Source: Comamonas composti DSM 21721
GTDB lineage: Bacteria; Pseudomonadota; Gammaproteobacteria; Burkholderiales; Burkholderiaceae_C
Direction: 5' to 3'
DNA length: 36,460 bases
NCBI RefSeq assembly: GCF_000429845.1
Contig: NZ_AUCQ01000040.1
Span: 1 to 36,460 of the forward strand
This document shows, one piece after another, positions 25,496-33,732 of the stretch (its first letter is position 1; the number at the start of each line of letters is the position of its first letter). The notes beneath the pieces were generated by a model. That model did not search any database. It saw only the letters and a list, made by a program, of their open reading frames with translations, and was not told the origin of the DNA. Made by a program: the position numbers and the translations under genes.

Positions 25496-27382
25496 ATGCC
25501 CCCGAGCTTTAACGACTTTCATTGCCGCTCCATCGAGGAGCGCGATGCTTTCTGGGCCGAGCAGGCTGGCCGCATCGATTGGCATGTGCCGCCTCGGCAG
25601 ATCTGCGACTACAGCAATCCGCCGTTTGCGCGCTGGTTCGTGGGCGGGCAGACCAATCTGTGCCACAACGCGCTGGACAGGCATCTGGCCGAGCACGGCG
25701 AGCAGAACGCGCTGATTGCGATCTCCACGGAGACCAATAGCGAAAAAGTCTATAGCTACCGTGAGCTGCATGCCGAGGTACAGCGCATGGCGGCCGTCAT
25801 GCAGTCGCTGGGGGTGGAGAAGGGCGATCGCGTGCAGATCTACATGCCCATGATTGCCGAGGCCGTGTTCGCGATGCTGGCCTGCGTGCGCCTGGGCGCC
25901 ATCCATTCCGTGGTCTTTGGCGGCTTTGCCTCGGGCTCGCTGGCCTCGCGCATCGATGATGCCGAGCCCAAGCTCATCGTCAGCGCCGATGCGGGCTCGC
26001 GCGGCGGCCGTGTCGTGGCCTACAAGCCTTTGCTGGACGAAGCCCTGCGGCTTTGCAAGCACAGGCCTGCCGCCGTGCTCATGGTGGACCGGGGCCTGGC
26101 CCCGATGGAGATGCAGCAGGGCCGCGATCATGGCTGGGCCGAGCGCCGCGCCGCATTCCTGGATGCCCAGGTGGCCTGCACCTGGGTGGAAGCCACCGAC
26201 CCCAGCTATACGCTCTATACCAGCGGCACCACGGGCAAGCCCAAGGGCGTGCAGCGCGACACGGGCGGCTATACCGTGGCCCTGGCTGCGAGCATGCCCC
26301 TGATCTTCGGTGGCGAGCCCGGCCAGACCTTTTTCTGCACCAGCGACATAGGCTGGGTCGTGGGGCATAGCTACATCATCTATGCGCCGCTGATTGCGGG
26401 CATGGCCACGGTGCTCTACGAAGGCCTGCCGGTGCGGCCCGATGCAGGCATCTGGTGGTCCATCGTGGAGAAGTACAAGGTCACCCACATGTTCTCGGCG
26501 CCCACGGCCATACGTGTGCTCAAGAAGCACGATGCCGACTACCTGAGCCGCCACGACCTCAGCAGCCTCAAGGCCTTATGGCTGGCCGGCGAGCCGCTGG
26601 ACGAGCCCACGGCCCAGTGGATCAGCAAGGCCATCAACAAGCCCATCATCGACAACTACTGGCAGACCGAGACCGGCTGGCCGATCATGACGCTGTGCAA
26701 TGGCGTCCAGCCCCAGGCCACGCGCTTCGGCAGCCCGGGCAAGGCGGTTTATGGCTACAACGTCAAGCTGATAGACGAGTCCACGGGCGAGGAGCTCACG
26801 GGCGCAGGCCAAAAGGGCGTGCTGGCCATTGACGGTCCCTTGCCCCCGGGCTGCATGCAGACCGTGTGGCGCGACGACCAGCGCTTTGTGAACACCTACT
26901 GGAAGAGCATTCCCGGCCGCATGATCTACAGCACTTTCGACTGGGGCGTGCGCGATGAGGACGGCTATTACTTCATCCTCGGACGCACCGACGATGTGAT
27001 CAACGTCGCGGGCCACCGCCTGGGCACGCGCGAGATCGAGGAATGCATTTGCGCGCATGCGCGCGTGGCCGAGGTGGCTGTGGTCGGCGTGGCCGATGCG
27101 CTCAAGGGCCAGGCAGCCCTGGCGTTTGCAGTGACGCGCGATGCACTGGAGGGCGAGCAAGCCCGCAAGGCGCTGGAGGCCGATGTGATGAAGCTCGTGG
27201 ATGCGCGCCTGGGCGCCGTGGCCAGGCCGTCCCGCGTGATCTTTGTCTCGGCCCTGCCCAAGACGCGCAGCGGCAAGCTGCTGCGCCGGGCCATGCAGGC
27301 CGTGGCCGAAGGGCGCGACCCCGGCGATCTGAGCACTATGGAGGATCCGGCCGTGCTGGCCCAGATCCAGGCCCGGCTCTGA
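25496..27382 (+). CDS. prpE: Propionyl-CoA synthetase
   Basis: This 628-residue acyl-CoA synthetase of the acetyl-CoA synthetase-like adenylating family activates propionate with ATP and CoA. Signatures are the P-loop-like YTSGTTGKPKGVQRDTGGY, TSDIGWVVGHSYIIYAPLIA, NYWQTETGWPIM, GRTDDVINVAGHRLGTREIE, and the conserved catalytic Lys in LPKTRSGKLLRRAM near the C-terminus, which is regulated by acetylation in this family. Length and the RIDWHVPPRQICDYSNPPFA start fit PrpE rather than Acs. AGGAGA precedes the ATG. The usual prpBCD methylcitrate genes are not in this window, so it stands alone. Confidence 0.93.
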   Translation: MPPSFNDFHCRSIEERDAFWAEQAGRIDWHVPPRQICDYSNPPFARWFVGGQTNLCHNALDRHLAEHGEQNALIAISTETNSEKVYSYRELHAEVQRMAAVMQSLGVEKGDRVQIYMPMIAEAVFAMLACVRLGAIHSVVFGGFASGSLASRIDDAEPKLIVSADAGSRGGRVVAYKPLLDEALRLCKHRPAAVLMVDRGLAPMEMQQGRDHGWAERRAAFLDAQVACTWVEATDPSYTLYTSGTTGKPKGVQRDTGGYTVALAASMPLIFGGEPGQTFFCTSDIGWVVGHSYIIYAPLIAGMATVLYEGLPVRPDAGIWWSIVEKYKVTHMFSAPTAIRVLKKHDADYLSRHDLSSLKALWLAGEPLDEPTAQWISKAINKPIIDNYWQTETGWPIMTLCNGVQPQATRFGSPGKAVYGYNVKLIDESTGEELTGAGQKGVLAIDGPLPPGCMQTVWRDDQRFVNTYWKSIPGRMIYSTFDWGVRDEDGYYFILGRTDDVINVAGHRLGTREIEECICAHARVAEVAVVGVADALKGQAALAFAVTRDALEGEQARKALEADVMKLVDARLGAVARPSRVIFVSALPKTRSGKLLRRAMQAVAEGRDPGDLSTMEDPAVLAQIQARL

Positions 27383-27548
27383 GATCTTGAATACGCTCTG
27401 ATACCCCCGGCTTCGAGGGCCAAAGGATCCGGGCTTGCCCCGGGCAAGGCATGATGCCCGCCTACAATGAGCGCCCTGTGCGGCCGCAGCTGTGTTGACG
27501 CAGCTTGCGGCGCATTGTTTTCACGATCCAAGAGAAAGCGGTTTTCAA

Positions 27549-28937
27549 GTGCAGCTCGCGCCCTCCATTTTCAAAGCCTACGATATCCGCGGCATCGTGC
27601 CGTCCACGCTCGATGAAGAGGTTGCGCTGTGCCTCGGACGTGCCTTTGGCATGGCCGCCCTGGCCGCAGGCGAGCAGGTGGTGGCCGTGGGGCGCGATGG
27701 GCGCCTGTCCGGGCCCGGTCTTGCGGCCGCGCTGATCCAGGGCCTGGTCGATGTGGGGCTGGAGGTCATCGACATCGGTCTGTGCACCACACCCATGCTG
27801 TATTACGCCGCCGCCACGCTGTGCAGCAGCGGCATCCAGGTCACGGGCAGCCACAACCCCAAGGACTACAACGGCTTCAAGATGGTGTTGGCCGGGCGCG
27901 CCATCTATGGCGAGGAAATCCAGGCGCTGCGCCGGCGCATGGAGCAGGGCGACTGGGTGATCACGGGCCAGGGCCGGCGCCGCGAGGCCGATGTGCTGCC
28001 CGACTATCAGGCGCGCATCGTGGGCGATATCCGGCTTGCGCGTCCGATGAAGATCGTCGTGGACTGCGGCAATGGCGTGGCCGGGGCTTCGGCTCCCGGC
28101 ATCTTCCGCGCTTTGGGCTGCGAGGTCATCGAACTGTTCTCCGAGGTTGACGGTACCTTCCCCAATCACCACCCCGACCCCAGCAAGCCCGAAAACCTGC
28201 GCGATGTAATGCAGGCGCTGCGCGACACCGATGCCGAGCTGGGCCTGGCCTTCGACGGTGATGGCGACCGCCTGGGCATCGTCACCAAGGACGGGCAGAA
28301 CATCTTCCCCGACCGCCAGATGATGCTGTTCGCGCGCGATGTGCTGGCACGCGTGCCCGGCGGCGCCATCGTGTTCGACGTGAAATGCACCCAGCGCCTG
28401 GCGCCCGCGATTGCGCAGGCCGGCGGCCAGCCCGTGATGTACAAGACTGGCCACTCCCTGGTCAAGGCGCGCATGAAGGAGCTGGACTCGCCCCTGGGCG
28501 GCGAGATGAGCGGGCATATCTTCTTCAAGGAGCGCTGGTACGGTTTTGACGACGGCACTTATGCGGGCTGCCGCCTGCTGGAGATCGTGAGCCGCGAGGC
28601 CGACCCCAGTGCCTTGCTCAATGCCTTGCCCACCAGCCACTCCACGCCCGAGATCAACGTGGCCTGCGAGGAGGGCGAGCCCCACCGCCTCGCGGCCGAG
28701 TTGCAGCAACTCGCGCCTCAGACGTTTTCCGCGCCCGCCGAGATCAGCACCATCGACGGCCTGCGCGTGGACTGGCCCGATGGCTTCGGCCTGATCCGCG
28801 CCAGCAACACCACGCCGGTGCTGGTGCTGCGCTTCGAGGGCCAGACGCCCCAGGCCCTGCAACGCATAGAAGAACAGATGCGCGCGCTGCTGGCGCGCGT
28901 CAAGCCCGACGCGTGCTTTGGCGCCGCCGCTCACTGA
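27549..28937 (+). CDS. Phosphomannomutase/phosphoglucomutase (AlgC/ManB-type)
   Basis: This 462-residue member of the alpha-D-phosphohexomutase family interconverts hexose 1- and 6-phosphates for sugar-nucleotide synthesis. The active-site phosphoserine is Ser101 in VTGSHNPKDYNGFK, the metal loop is FDGDGDRLG, the sugar-binding loop is GGEMSGHIFF, and the phosphate-binding loop is RASNTTPVLVLRFE. The N-terminal IFKAYDIRGIVP is typical. A GTG at 27549 is chosen as the start, since homologues begin just before this motif and GAGAAAG precedes it. A longer frame from 27492 is possible. waaA follows on the same strand, so both may serve LPS or exopolysaccharide. Confidence 0.9.
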   Translation: MQLAPSIFKAYDIRGIVPSTLDEEVALCLGRAFGMAALAAGEQVVAVGRDGRLSGPGLAAALIQGLVDVGLEVIDIGLCTTPMLYYAAATLCSSGIQVTGSHNPKDYNGFKMVLAGRAIYGEEIQALRRRMEQGDWVITGQGRRREADVLPDYQARIVGDIRLARPMKIVVDCGNGVAGASAPGIFRALGCEVIELFSEVDGTFPNHHPDPSKPENLRDVMQALRDTDAELGLAFDGDGDRLGIVTKDGQNIFPDRQMMLFARDVLARVPGGAIVFDVKCTQRLAPAIAQAGGQPVMYKTGHSLVKARMKELDSPLGGEMSGHIFFKERWYGFDDGTYAGCRLLEIVSREADPSALLNALPTSHSTPEINVACEEGEPHRLAAELQQLAPQTFSAPAEISTIDGLRVDWPDGFGLIRASNTTPVLVLRFEGQTPQALQRIEEQMRALLARVKPDACFGAAAH

Positions 28938-28979
28938 GCCACTTCAAAGGCCTGGGGCATTGTCTTCCCGGGAACCGTG

Positions 28980-30287
28980 ATGAGCCAGACACTGAAGACC
29001 ACTCTGACGCGCGCGGCCTATGACGCCGCCACCTGGGCGGCCCAACCGCTGCTGCTGCGCAAGCTCGCGCGGCGTGCCCGGGCTGAGCCCGCCTACGGTC
29101 AGCACAAGAAAGAGCGCTTCGGCCGCTACGAGCCTGCCGACCTGGGGCGCGAGGGACGCGGTCAATGGATCTGGGTGCATGCGGTCTCCCTGGGGGAGAC
29201 GCGTGCGGCCGCCATTCTGCTGGCCGCGCTGCGCGAGCGCCTGCCGGGCATGCGCCTGCTGCTCACCAATGGCACGGCCACGGGCCGTGCCGAAGGGCAG
29301 CGCCTGCTGCGCGCGGGCGATCTGCAGGTCTGGCAGCCCTGGGACAGCGCGGCCGCCGTGCGCCGCTTCATCCGCCAGTTCCGGCCTGCGATGGGCTTGC
29401 TCATGGAGACCGAAGTCTGGCCCAACCTGGTGGGCATCAGCCGGCAGGAGGGCGTGCCGCTGGCGCTGGTGAATGCGCGTTTGAGCGAGAAGTCCCTGGC
29501 CAGCTCACTGCGCATTGCGGCCCTGGCCAGGCCCAGCTTCGAAGCCTTGAGCGCTGTCTGGGCCCAGAGCGAAGACGATGCCCGGCGCTTGCGCATGCTC
29601 GGGGCGCGTGTGCCGGCGGTGCTCGGCAATCTCAAGTTCGACGCCCGGCCCGATGCAGTCCAGCTGGCCCTGGCCGCGCGCTGGAAAAGCGCCTTGCCCA
29701 GGCCCGTGGTCATGCTGGCCAGCAGCCGCGAGGGCGAAGAGGCGCAGTGGATCTCGGAGCTGCAGGCCCTGGGGGCGGCAGCCGCGCAGGTGCAATGGCT
29801 GATCGTGCCGCGCCATCCCCAGCGCTTTGACGAGATCGCCGCGCTGCTGGCGGCTGCTGGTCTGGGCGTGAGCCGGCGCAGCCAGTGGGCGGATGGGCCG
29901 TCCCCGGGCCTGGTCGATGACACGGTCTGGCTCGGTGACTCGCTGGGCGAGATGAATCTGTACTACGGCCTGGCCGATCTGGCACTGATGGGCGGCAGCT
30001 TCGAGCCCCTGGGCGGGCAGAACCTGATCGAGGCCCTGGCCTGCGGCTGCCCCGTGCTGCTGGGGCCGCACACCTTCAATTTCAGCGAAGCCTCGGACCA
30101 GGCTTGTGAGGCGGGCGCCGCCCTGCGCGTGGCGAATATGCGCGAGGCGCTGGCGCTGGCGCTGGAATGCGTGGCCGCGCCGCACAGGCTGGAGCAGGCC
30201 AGAGCCCATGGCCGCAGCTTTCTGCTTGAACACCAGGGCGCGGCCGCAGCCACGGCCCAGGCCGTGGAGCAGCTCCTGAAAAAATAG
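28980..30287 (+). CDS. waaA: 3-deoxy-D-manno-octulosonic acid transferase
   Basis: This 435-residue enzyme adds Kdo to lipid A during LPS core synthesis at the inner membrane. The N-terminus has the family membrane anchor region and the GQWIWVHAVSLGETRAA motif. Further motifs are LLMETEVWPNLVG, VNARLSEKSLA, DTVWLGDSLGEMNLYYGLAD and FEPLGGQNLIEALACGCPVL, typical of WaaA (KdtA). A GTG at 28977 directly precedes the chosen ATG; GGGAA lies upstream. The TAG stop (30285-30287) is supplied by the intergenic repeat AATAGCTGCTAGCGCTTG that starts at 30283, so the repeat overlaps the gene end. Confidence 0.93.
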   Translation: MSQTLKTTLTRAAYDAATWAAQPLLLRKLARRARAEPAYGQHKKERFGRYEPADLGREGRGQWIWVHAVSLGETRAAAILLAALRERLPGMRLLLTNGTATGRAEGQRLLRAGDLQVWQPWDSAAAVRRFIRQFRPAMGLLMETEVWPNLVGISRQEGVPLALVNARLSEKSLASSLRIAALARPSFEALSAVWAQSEDDARRLRMLGARVPAVLGNLKFDARPDAVQLALAARWKSALPRPVVMLASSREGEEAQWISELQALGAAAAQVQWLIVPRHPQRFDEIAALLAAAGLGVSRRSQWADGPSPGLVDDTVWLGDSLGEMNLYYGLADLALMGGSFEPLGGQNLIEALACGCPVLLGPHTFNFSEASDQACEAGAALRVANMREALALALECVAAPHRLEQARAHGRSFLLEHQGAAAATAQAVEQLLKK

Positions 30288-30300
30288 CTGCTAGCGCTTG
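30283..30300 (+). repeat. Comamonadaceae-type repeat core overlapping the waaA stop
   Basis: AATAGCTGCTAGCGCTTG is identical to the copy at 20416-20433. Its TAG at 30285-30287 is the stop codon of waaA. The element continues with CTATATATGAATTTCAGATG, an AT-rich tail. Confidence 0.85.
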
Positions 30301-30347
30301 CTATATATGAATTTCAGATGCTTTTGTATCTGAGATTCAAGGTGCGT

Positions 30348-31277
30348 TTAATGATCATGCTTCTGAAATTGATCTTGCCCCTGTTTTGTGTAGCTCTTAG
30401 CCCATGATCTACGCGGCCTTTTTACGCTGTGCCTCGTACCAGCGTTGCTCGTACTGCATAGGACTGAGATAGCCAGCGCCGAATGCAGCCTGCGGTGATT
30501 GTAGAAGACCATCCAGTCCATCACCGCCTTCCTGGCCTGCTCTCGGGTCGCAAACTTCTGCCCATGCACACAGGCCGTTTTCAGTCGGCCCCACAAGCTT
30601 TCTGTGGGCGAGTTATCCCAGCAGTTGCCCTTGCGGCTCATGGATGAGCGCATCTCCCACTTGTGCAGAGCCCTCTGGAATTCATGACTGCAATACTGGC
30701 TGCCTCTATCACTGTGGAAGATCAATCCAGGTGCAGGTCTGCGTCGCCACCGGGCCATGGTCAGCGCACCTTTGACCAGGCTGGTTTGCATGTGGGGCTG
30801 CAGGCTCCAGCCCACCACCTGACGGCTGAACAGGTCGAGGACCGCTGCCAGGTACAGCCAACCCTCAGCGGTGTATATGTAGGTGATATCGCTGCACCAC
30901 ACCTGATTCGGGGCAGCAGGCGTAAACCGCCGCTGCACCAGATCAGGTGCCACAGGCAAGCCATGTTTGCTGTCCGTGGTCACCACAAATTTGCGCTTGG
31001 TCTTGGCCTTGATGCCGTGCCGCTGCATCAGCGTGCGTACTCGCTCCTTGCCCGCACAAATGCCCCGTGCCAATAGTTCCTTGTGCATGCGGGGCCAGCC
31101 ATATTCGCCTTTCACCTCGGCGTGGATTGCACGGATGTGCACCAGCAGGGCTTGCTCACTACAGTGCGCACCTTTGCCTGTGTCCGCAACACCACGCCGG
31201 CGTTGCCAGCTGCAGTACCCGCTGACGCTGACCTCCAGCAACTCGCATGACAGGCGCACGGGGTAACGGCGCTTCAT
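30348..31277 (-). pseudogene. IS3-family transposase OrfB, C-terminal frameshift
   Basis: This is a 309-codon frame with HTH_21-like and rve integrase domains. The catalytic triad is visible: Asp130 (WCSDITYIY), Asp190 (FHSDRGSQY) and Glu226 (NSPTESLWG). After Leu268 (RRLHSAL) one base seems missing: the normal continuation GYLSPMQYEQRWYEAQRKKA is found in another frame, ending at TAG 30409-30411 inside the element. In the actual frame translation continues through the left inverted repeat and stops at 30348, 22 bases outside. The missing base is near 30473 (CC where CCC is expected). The start overlaps the orfA stop (ATGA). It is probably non-functional unless this is a sequencing error. Confidence 0.85.
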
Positions 31278-31606
31278 TTGCTCAATCCTGGCGTACCTCG
31301 CAGCGTGTCCTGCGCGAAGTACGCCGCCGCTTTTTTTGTGATTTCACACTCCATACGAAGGCGTGCATTTTCAGCGCGCAGCCGGCTGATCTCCATCTGC
31401 TCTGCCGTGACCCGGGGCTCCTTGTCATCTCCAACACAACCGCCCAGTTGCCCCCGCCCCTCCAAGCGCACCCAATTGCCCAAACTGGCCTTGGGGATGC
31501 CCAGTACCTTGGCCACCGCCGCCATTGACTGACCGCTATGCACCTGCCGCACGGCCTCCTGTTTGAACTCTCGCGTGTATTGCGCACGCACTTGCTTGTA
31601 TGCCAT
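31274..31606 (-). CDS. IS3-family transposase OrfA (helix-turn-helix)
   Basis: This 110-residue protein from the ATG at 31606 has GGAG six bases upstream; ATGs at 31618 and 31636 are alternatives. The N-terminal helix-turn-helix is YTREFKQEAVRQVHSGQSMA followed by AVAKVLGIPKASLGNWVR. A leucine-zipper-like C-terminus follows (EISRLRAENARLRMECEITK). Near the end ACA AAA AAA GCG gives a run of seven A and a G, the slippery site for -1 frameshifting that makes the OrfAB fusion. Confidence 0.88.
   Translation of the reverse strand: MAYKQVRAQYTREFKQEAVRQVHSGQSMAAVAKVLGIPKASLGNWVRLEGRGQLGGCVGDDKEPRVTAEQMEISRLRAENARLRMECEITKKAAAYFAQDTLRGTPGLSK
31330..31337 (-). promoter_or_regulatory. Slippery A7G site for programmed -1 frameshifting
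   Basis: On the minus strand ACAAAAAAAGCG (0-frame ACA AAA AAA GCG) precedes the orfA stop by about 55 bases. Shifting back one base reads on as RAGHAARYARIEQMKRRYPV in the orfB frame, matching the usual start of IS3 integrase domains. Confidence 0.75.
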
Positions 31607-31818
31607 TTCTTGCTCCATTGACGTGATTTTCAACAAAGCTAAGCACTACACTTTTCAGGGGCAAGGTCATCCCGGAACTGCATCCGCCATGGGCGACTTT
31701 AAATTTCAAAAGCACATTTACGATCATCTTGGCGCTGAACCAGTGTATTGCGCGATGGGGTGATTCAGGGTGTCAAACGTCATATGAGGTCCGCCTGTCA
31801 TACACAACGCGCAATTAA

Positions 31819-32571
31819 TTACTCCGTCTTCCTGGCCTGGTCTTCGGTGGCTAGGCCAGAGTCCAGCACCCGGCGCTCATCGAACACGAAGCAGCCCCCC
31901 TTGTAGAAGGCGCCATCCGTCTCCTCGAAATACTTGAGAATTCCGCCTTCGAGCTGGAACACGTTTTCCAGACCTTCGTCTTGCATCAAGATGGCTGCTT
32001 TCTCGCAGCGTATGCCGCCTGTGCAATAGCTGACCACGGTCTTGTTCGCCAGATCCGCCTTGTGCTTTCGGAGGGCTTGCGGAAATTCGGTGAACTTGGT
32101 GATGCGCCAGTCTACGGCCTGCTCGAATGCCCCGGCATCGACCTCAAAGCCGTTACGTGTATCGAGGGTCACGACCTCACGCCCGTCGTCATCATGGCCC
32201 TGGCTCAGCCAGCGCCTTAGAGTGGCCGGGCTGACTGCAGGCGCGCGGCCCGAGGCTGGGCGGATGGCCGGGTGATCCATGCGGATGATCTCGTGCTTGA
32301 CTTTGACCAGCATCTTGCGAAACGGCACGGTGTCGGACCAACTTTCCTTGGGAGCCAAGTCTGCAAAACGCGCATCGGTGCGAAGCTGCCGGACAAACTC
32401 GTGAACTGACTGGGAAGGACCTGCAAGAAAGAAATTGATGCCCTCTTCGGCCAGCAAGATGGTCCCCTTAAGCGCCAGGACGCCGGCGCGCTGGGACAAG
32501 GATTCACGCAGCGCGGTCGCATCAGGCAAGTACACGAACTTGTAGCAGGAAATGTTGAGAATATGAGGCAC
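31819..32571 (-). CDS. trhO: Rhodanese-domain tRNA uridine(34) hydroxylase-like protein
   Basis: This 250-residue protein of the UPF0176/YceA family is named TrhO for oxygen-dependent formation of 5-hydroxyuridine at tRNA position 34. The N-terminal acylphosphatase-like domain (about 1-95) has GTILLAEEGINFFLAGP. The rhodanese domain has VTLDTRNGFEVDAGAFEQAV and the active-site Cys183 in SYCTGGIRCEKAAILM. It is shorter than E. coli TrhO (about 350) because the C-terminal zinc-binding extension is missing; short forms are common. The start codon is GTG at 32571. It stands alone after the IS3 element. Confidence 0.88.
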   Translation of the reverse strand: MPHILNISCYKFVYLPDATALRESLSQRAGVLALKGTILLAEEGINFFLAGPSQSVHEFVRQLRTDARFADLAPKESWSDTVPFRKMLVKVKHEIIRMDHPAIRPASGRAPAVSPATLRRWLSQGHDDDGREVVTLDTRNGFEVDAGAFEQAVDWRITKFTEFPQALRKHKADLANKTVVSYCTGGIRCEKAAILMQDEGLENVFQLEGGILKYFEETDGAFYKGGCFVFDERRVLDSGLATEDQARKTE

Positions 32572-32632
32572 GGCTAGAGAGGGCGAAACAAGGGCAGAGA
32601 AAAGAGGGCTGCCTGGCCCCGAGAGGACGCGA

Positions 32633-33502
32633 TCAGGCTCCGGCGCTCAGCAGATTCCGGATTTTATTGGCCAATTGAGCGAGGGCCAGTGAAGCTGGTG
32701 CACCTGGAAGCGTGGTCAGCAGCAGTTGGCGGCGCATGATGGCGTCACGTACCGCACCATCCATCGGAATGTCGCCTAGATGCACGAGCTTGAGGGGGTC
32801 GCCAGAACCCGTGCTCACAAAGCGGTTCAGAACCTGCTGCAATTGGCCTGTGATGGCGCGTCCATCGCCAGGGCGCTGGGCTTGATTGATCACGAAGCGG
32901 ATCTGCCTGCGTTTTTGCTGGGTTGCCAGGACTTTGATGGCTGCGTAGGCATCAGTGAGCGAGGTTGGCTCGGGCGTGGCCACGATCAGAACTTCGGTGG
33001 CCATGGAGATGGAGAACAGCACCACATCTGAAATCCCCGCACCGGTATCGAGCAGCACGATATCGTAATGTGGTGCCAGCGCTTCTATGGTGTGGGTGAA
33101 CTGTTGGCGAATTTCGGGCGTGAGCCGCGAGTATTCAATCATGCCTGAGCCGGCCAGCAGAACCGAGTAGCCGCCAGCCGTGGGCAGTATGGCATCGGCC
33201 AATGCAGCCCGGCCTATGAATACATCGTGCAGCGTGACCTTGGGATAGAGGTTCAGGACCACGTCCAGATTAGCCAAGCCCAGATCAGCATCCAGAACAA
33301 GAACCTTGAGCCCATGACGGGCCAGGGCTGCGGCCAGGTTGGCGGATATAAAAGTCTTTCCCACGCCACCTTTGCCACTCGTCACGGCAATGATGCGTCC
33401 CTTGGCCTGGCTGTGCAAAGCCATACCAAGGGACATGGACCCTGGCATGAAGATTGGTGAGGCCAGTAATTCTGTCATCACAGGGTTTTCAGCTGAGTCC
33501 AT
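32633..33502 (-). CDS. MinD/ParA-family ATPase, FleN-like
   Basis: This 289-residue P-loop ATPase has the deviant Walker A SGKGGVGKT, DADLGLANLDVVLNLYP and DIVLLDTGAGISDVVLFSIS. It matches the FleN/FlhG/YlxH-type branch that sets flagellar number or pole position. No flagellar genes are nearby, so the role is inferred by family only; some members act on other polar structures. The start at 33502 has several in-frame alternatives (33478 and 33448). It is the only gene in its transcript. Confidence 0.85.
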   Translation of the reverse strand: MDSAENPVMTELLASPIFMPGSMSLGMALHSQAKGRIIAVTSGKGGVGKTFISANLAAALARHGLKVLVLDADLGLANLDVVLNLYPKVTLHDVFIGRAALADAILPTAGGYSVLLAGSGMIEYSRLTPEIRQQFTHTIEALAPHYDIVLLDTGAGISDVVLFSISMATEVLIVATPEPTSLTDAYAAIKVLATQQKRRQIRFVINQAQRPGDGRAITGQLQQVLNRFVSTGSGDPLKLVHLGDIPMDGAVRDAIMRRQLLLTTLPGAPASLALAQLANKIRNLLSAGA

Positions 33503-33732
33503 CTTGGGAGCTCATATCGGTTGCAGTGTCGGGATTCCGAATATTGTCCAGCATGGAGGAATCCCGCAAAGGGCCGAATAGCAGTTTTTTTCTCGGCACT
33601 CGCCAGTCTGGGGACAGGACTTATCGGATCGGCTTGCCCTAGAGCATGTCTATGACCTTGCCCGCTGCTACGACGGTGAGGAGCTTGTAACCTGGTTCTT
33701 GATGCTGGATTGCCGTTTCTTCTGACTGGACC

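Larger units (their letters stand above)
30370..31669 (-). mobile_element. IS3-family insertion sequence, 1300 bp
   Basis: The terminal inverted repeats are TGATCTTGCCCCTG at 30370 and TGACCTTGCCCCTG (minus strand, starting at 31669). They continue as GTGTAG and CTTAGC on both sides; the TTTT and AAAA blocks between differ. Inside are orfA (HTH) and orfB (DDE) on the minus strand. The 5 bases outside the ends are GAAAT on the left and TCCCG on the right, so there is no target-site duplication, which suggests later rearrangement or an old insertion. The element lies between waaA and trhO. Confidence 0.9.

Noticed and set aside
27462..28934. A 490-codon minus-strand frame antisense to the phosphohexomutase
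   Set aside because: The opposite strand has all catalytic motifs of the mutase; the antisense product is His/Ala/Gln-rich without domains.
33503..33732. Possible small gene between the FleN-like ATPase and the SulP gene
   Set aside because: Short frames only, no start signal or similarity; no clear hairpin terminator.
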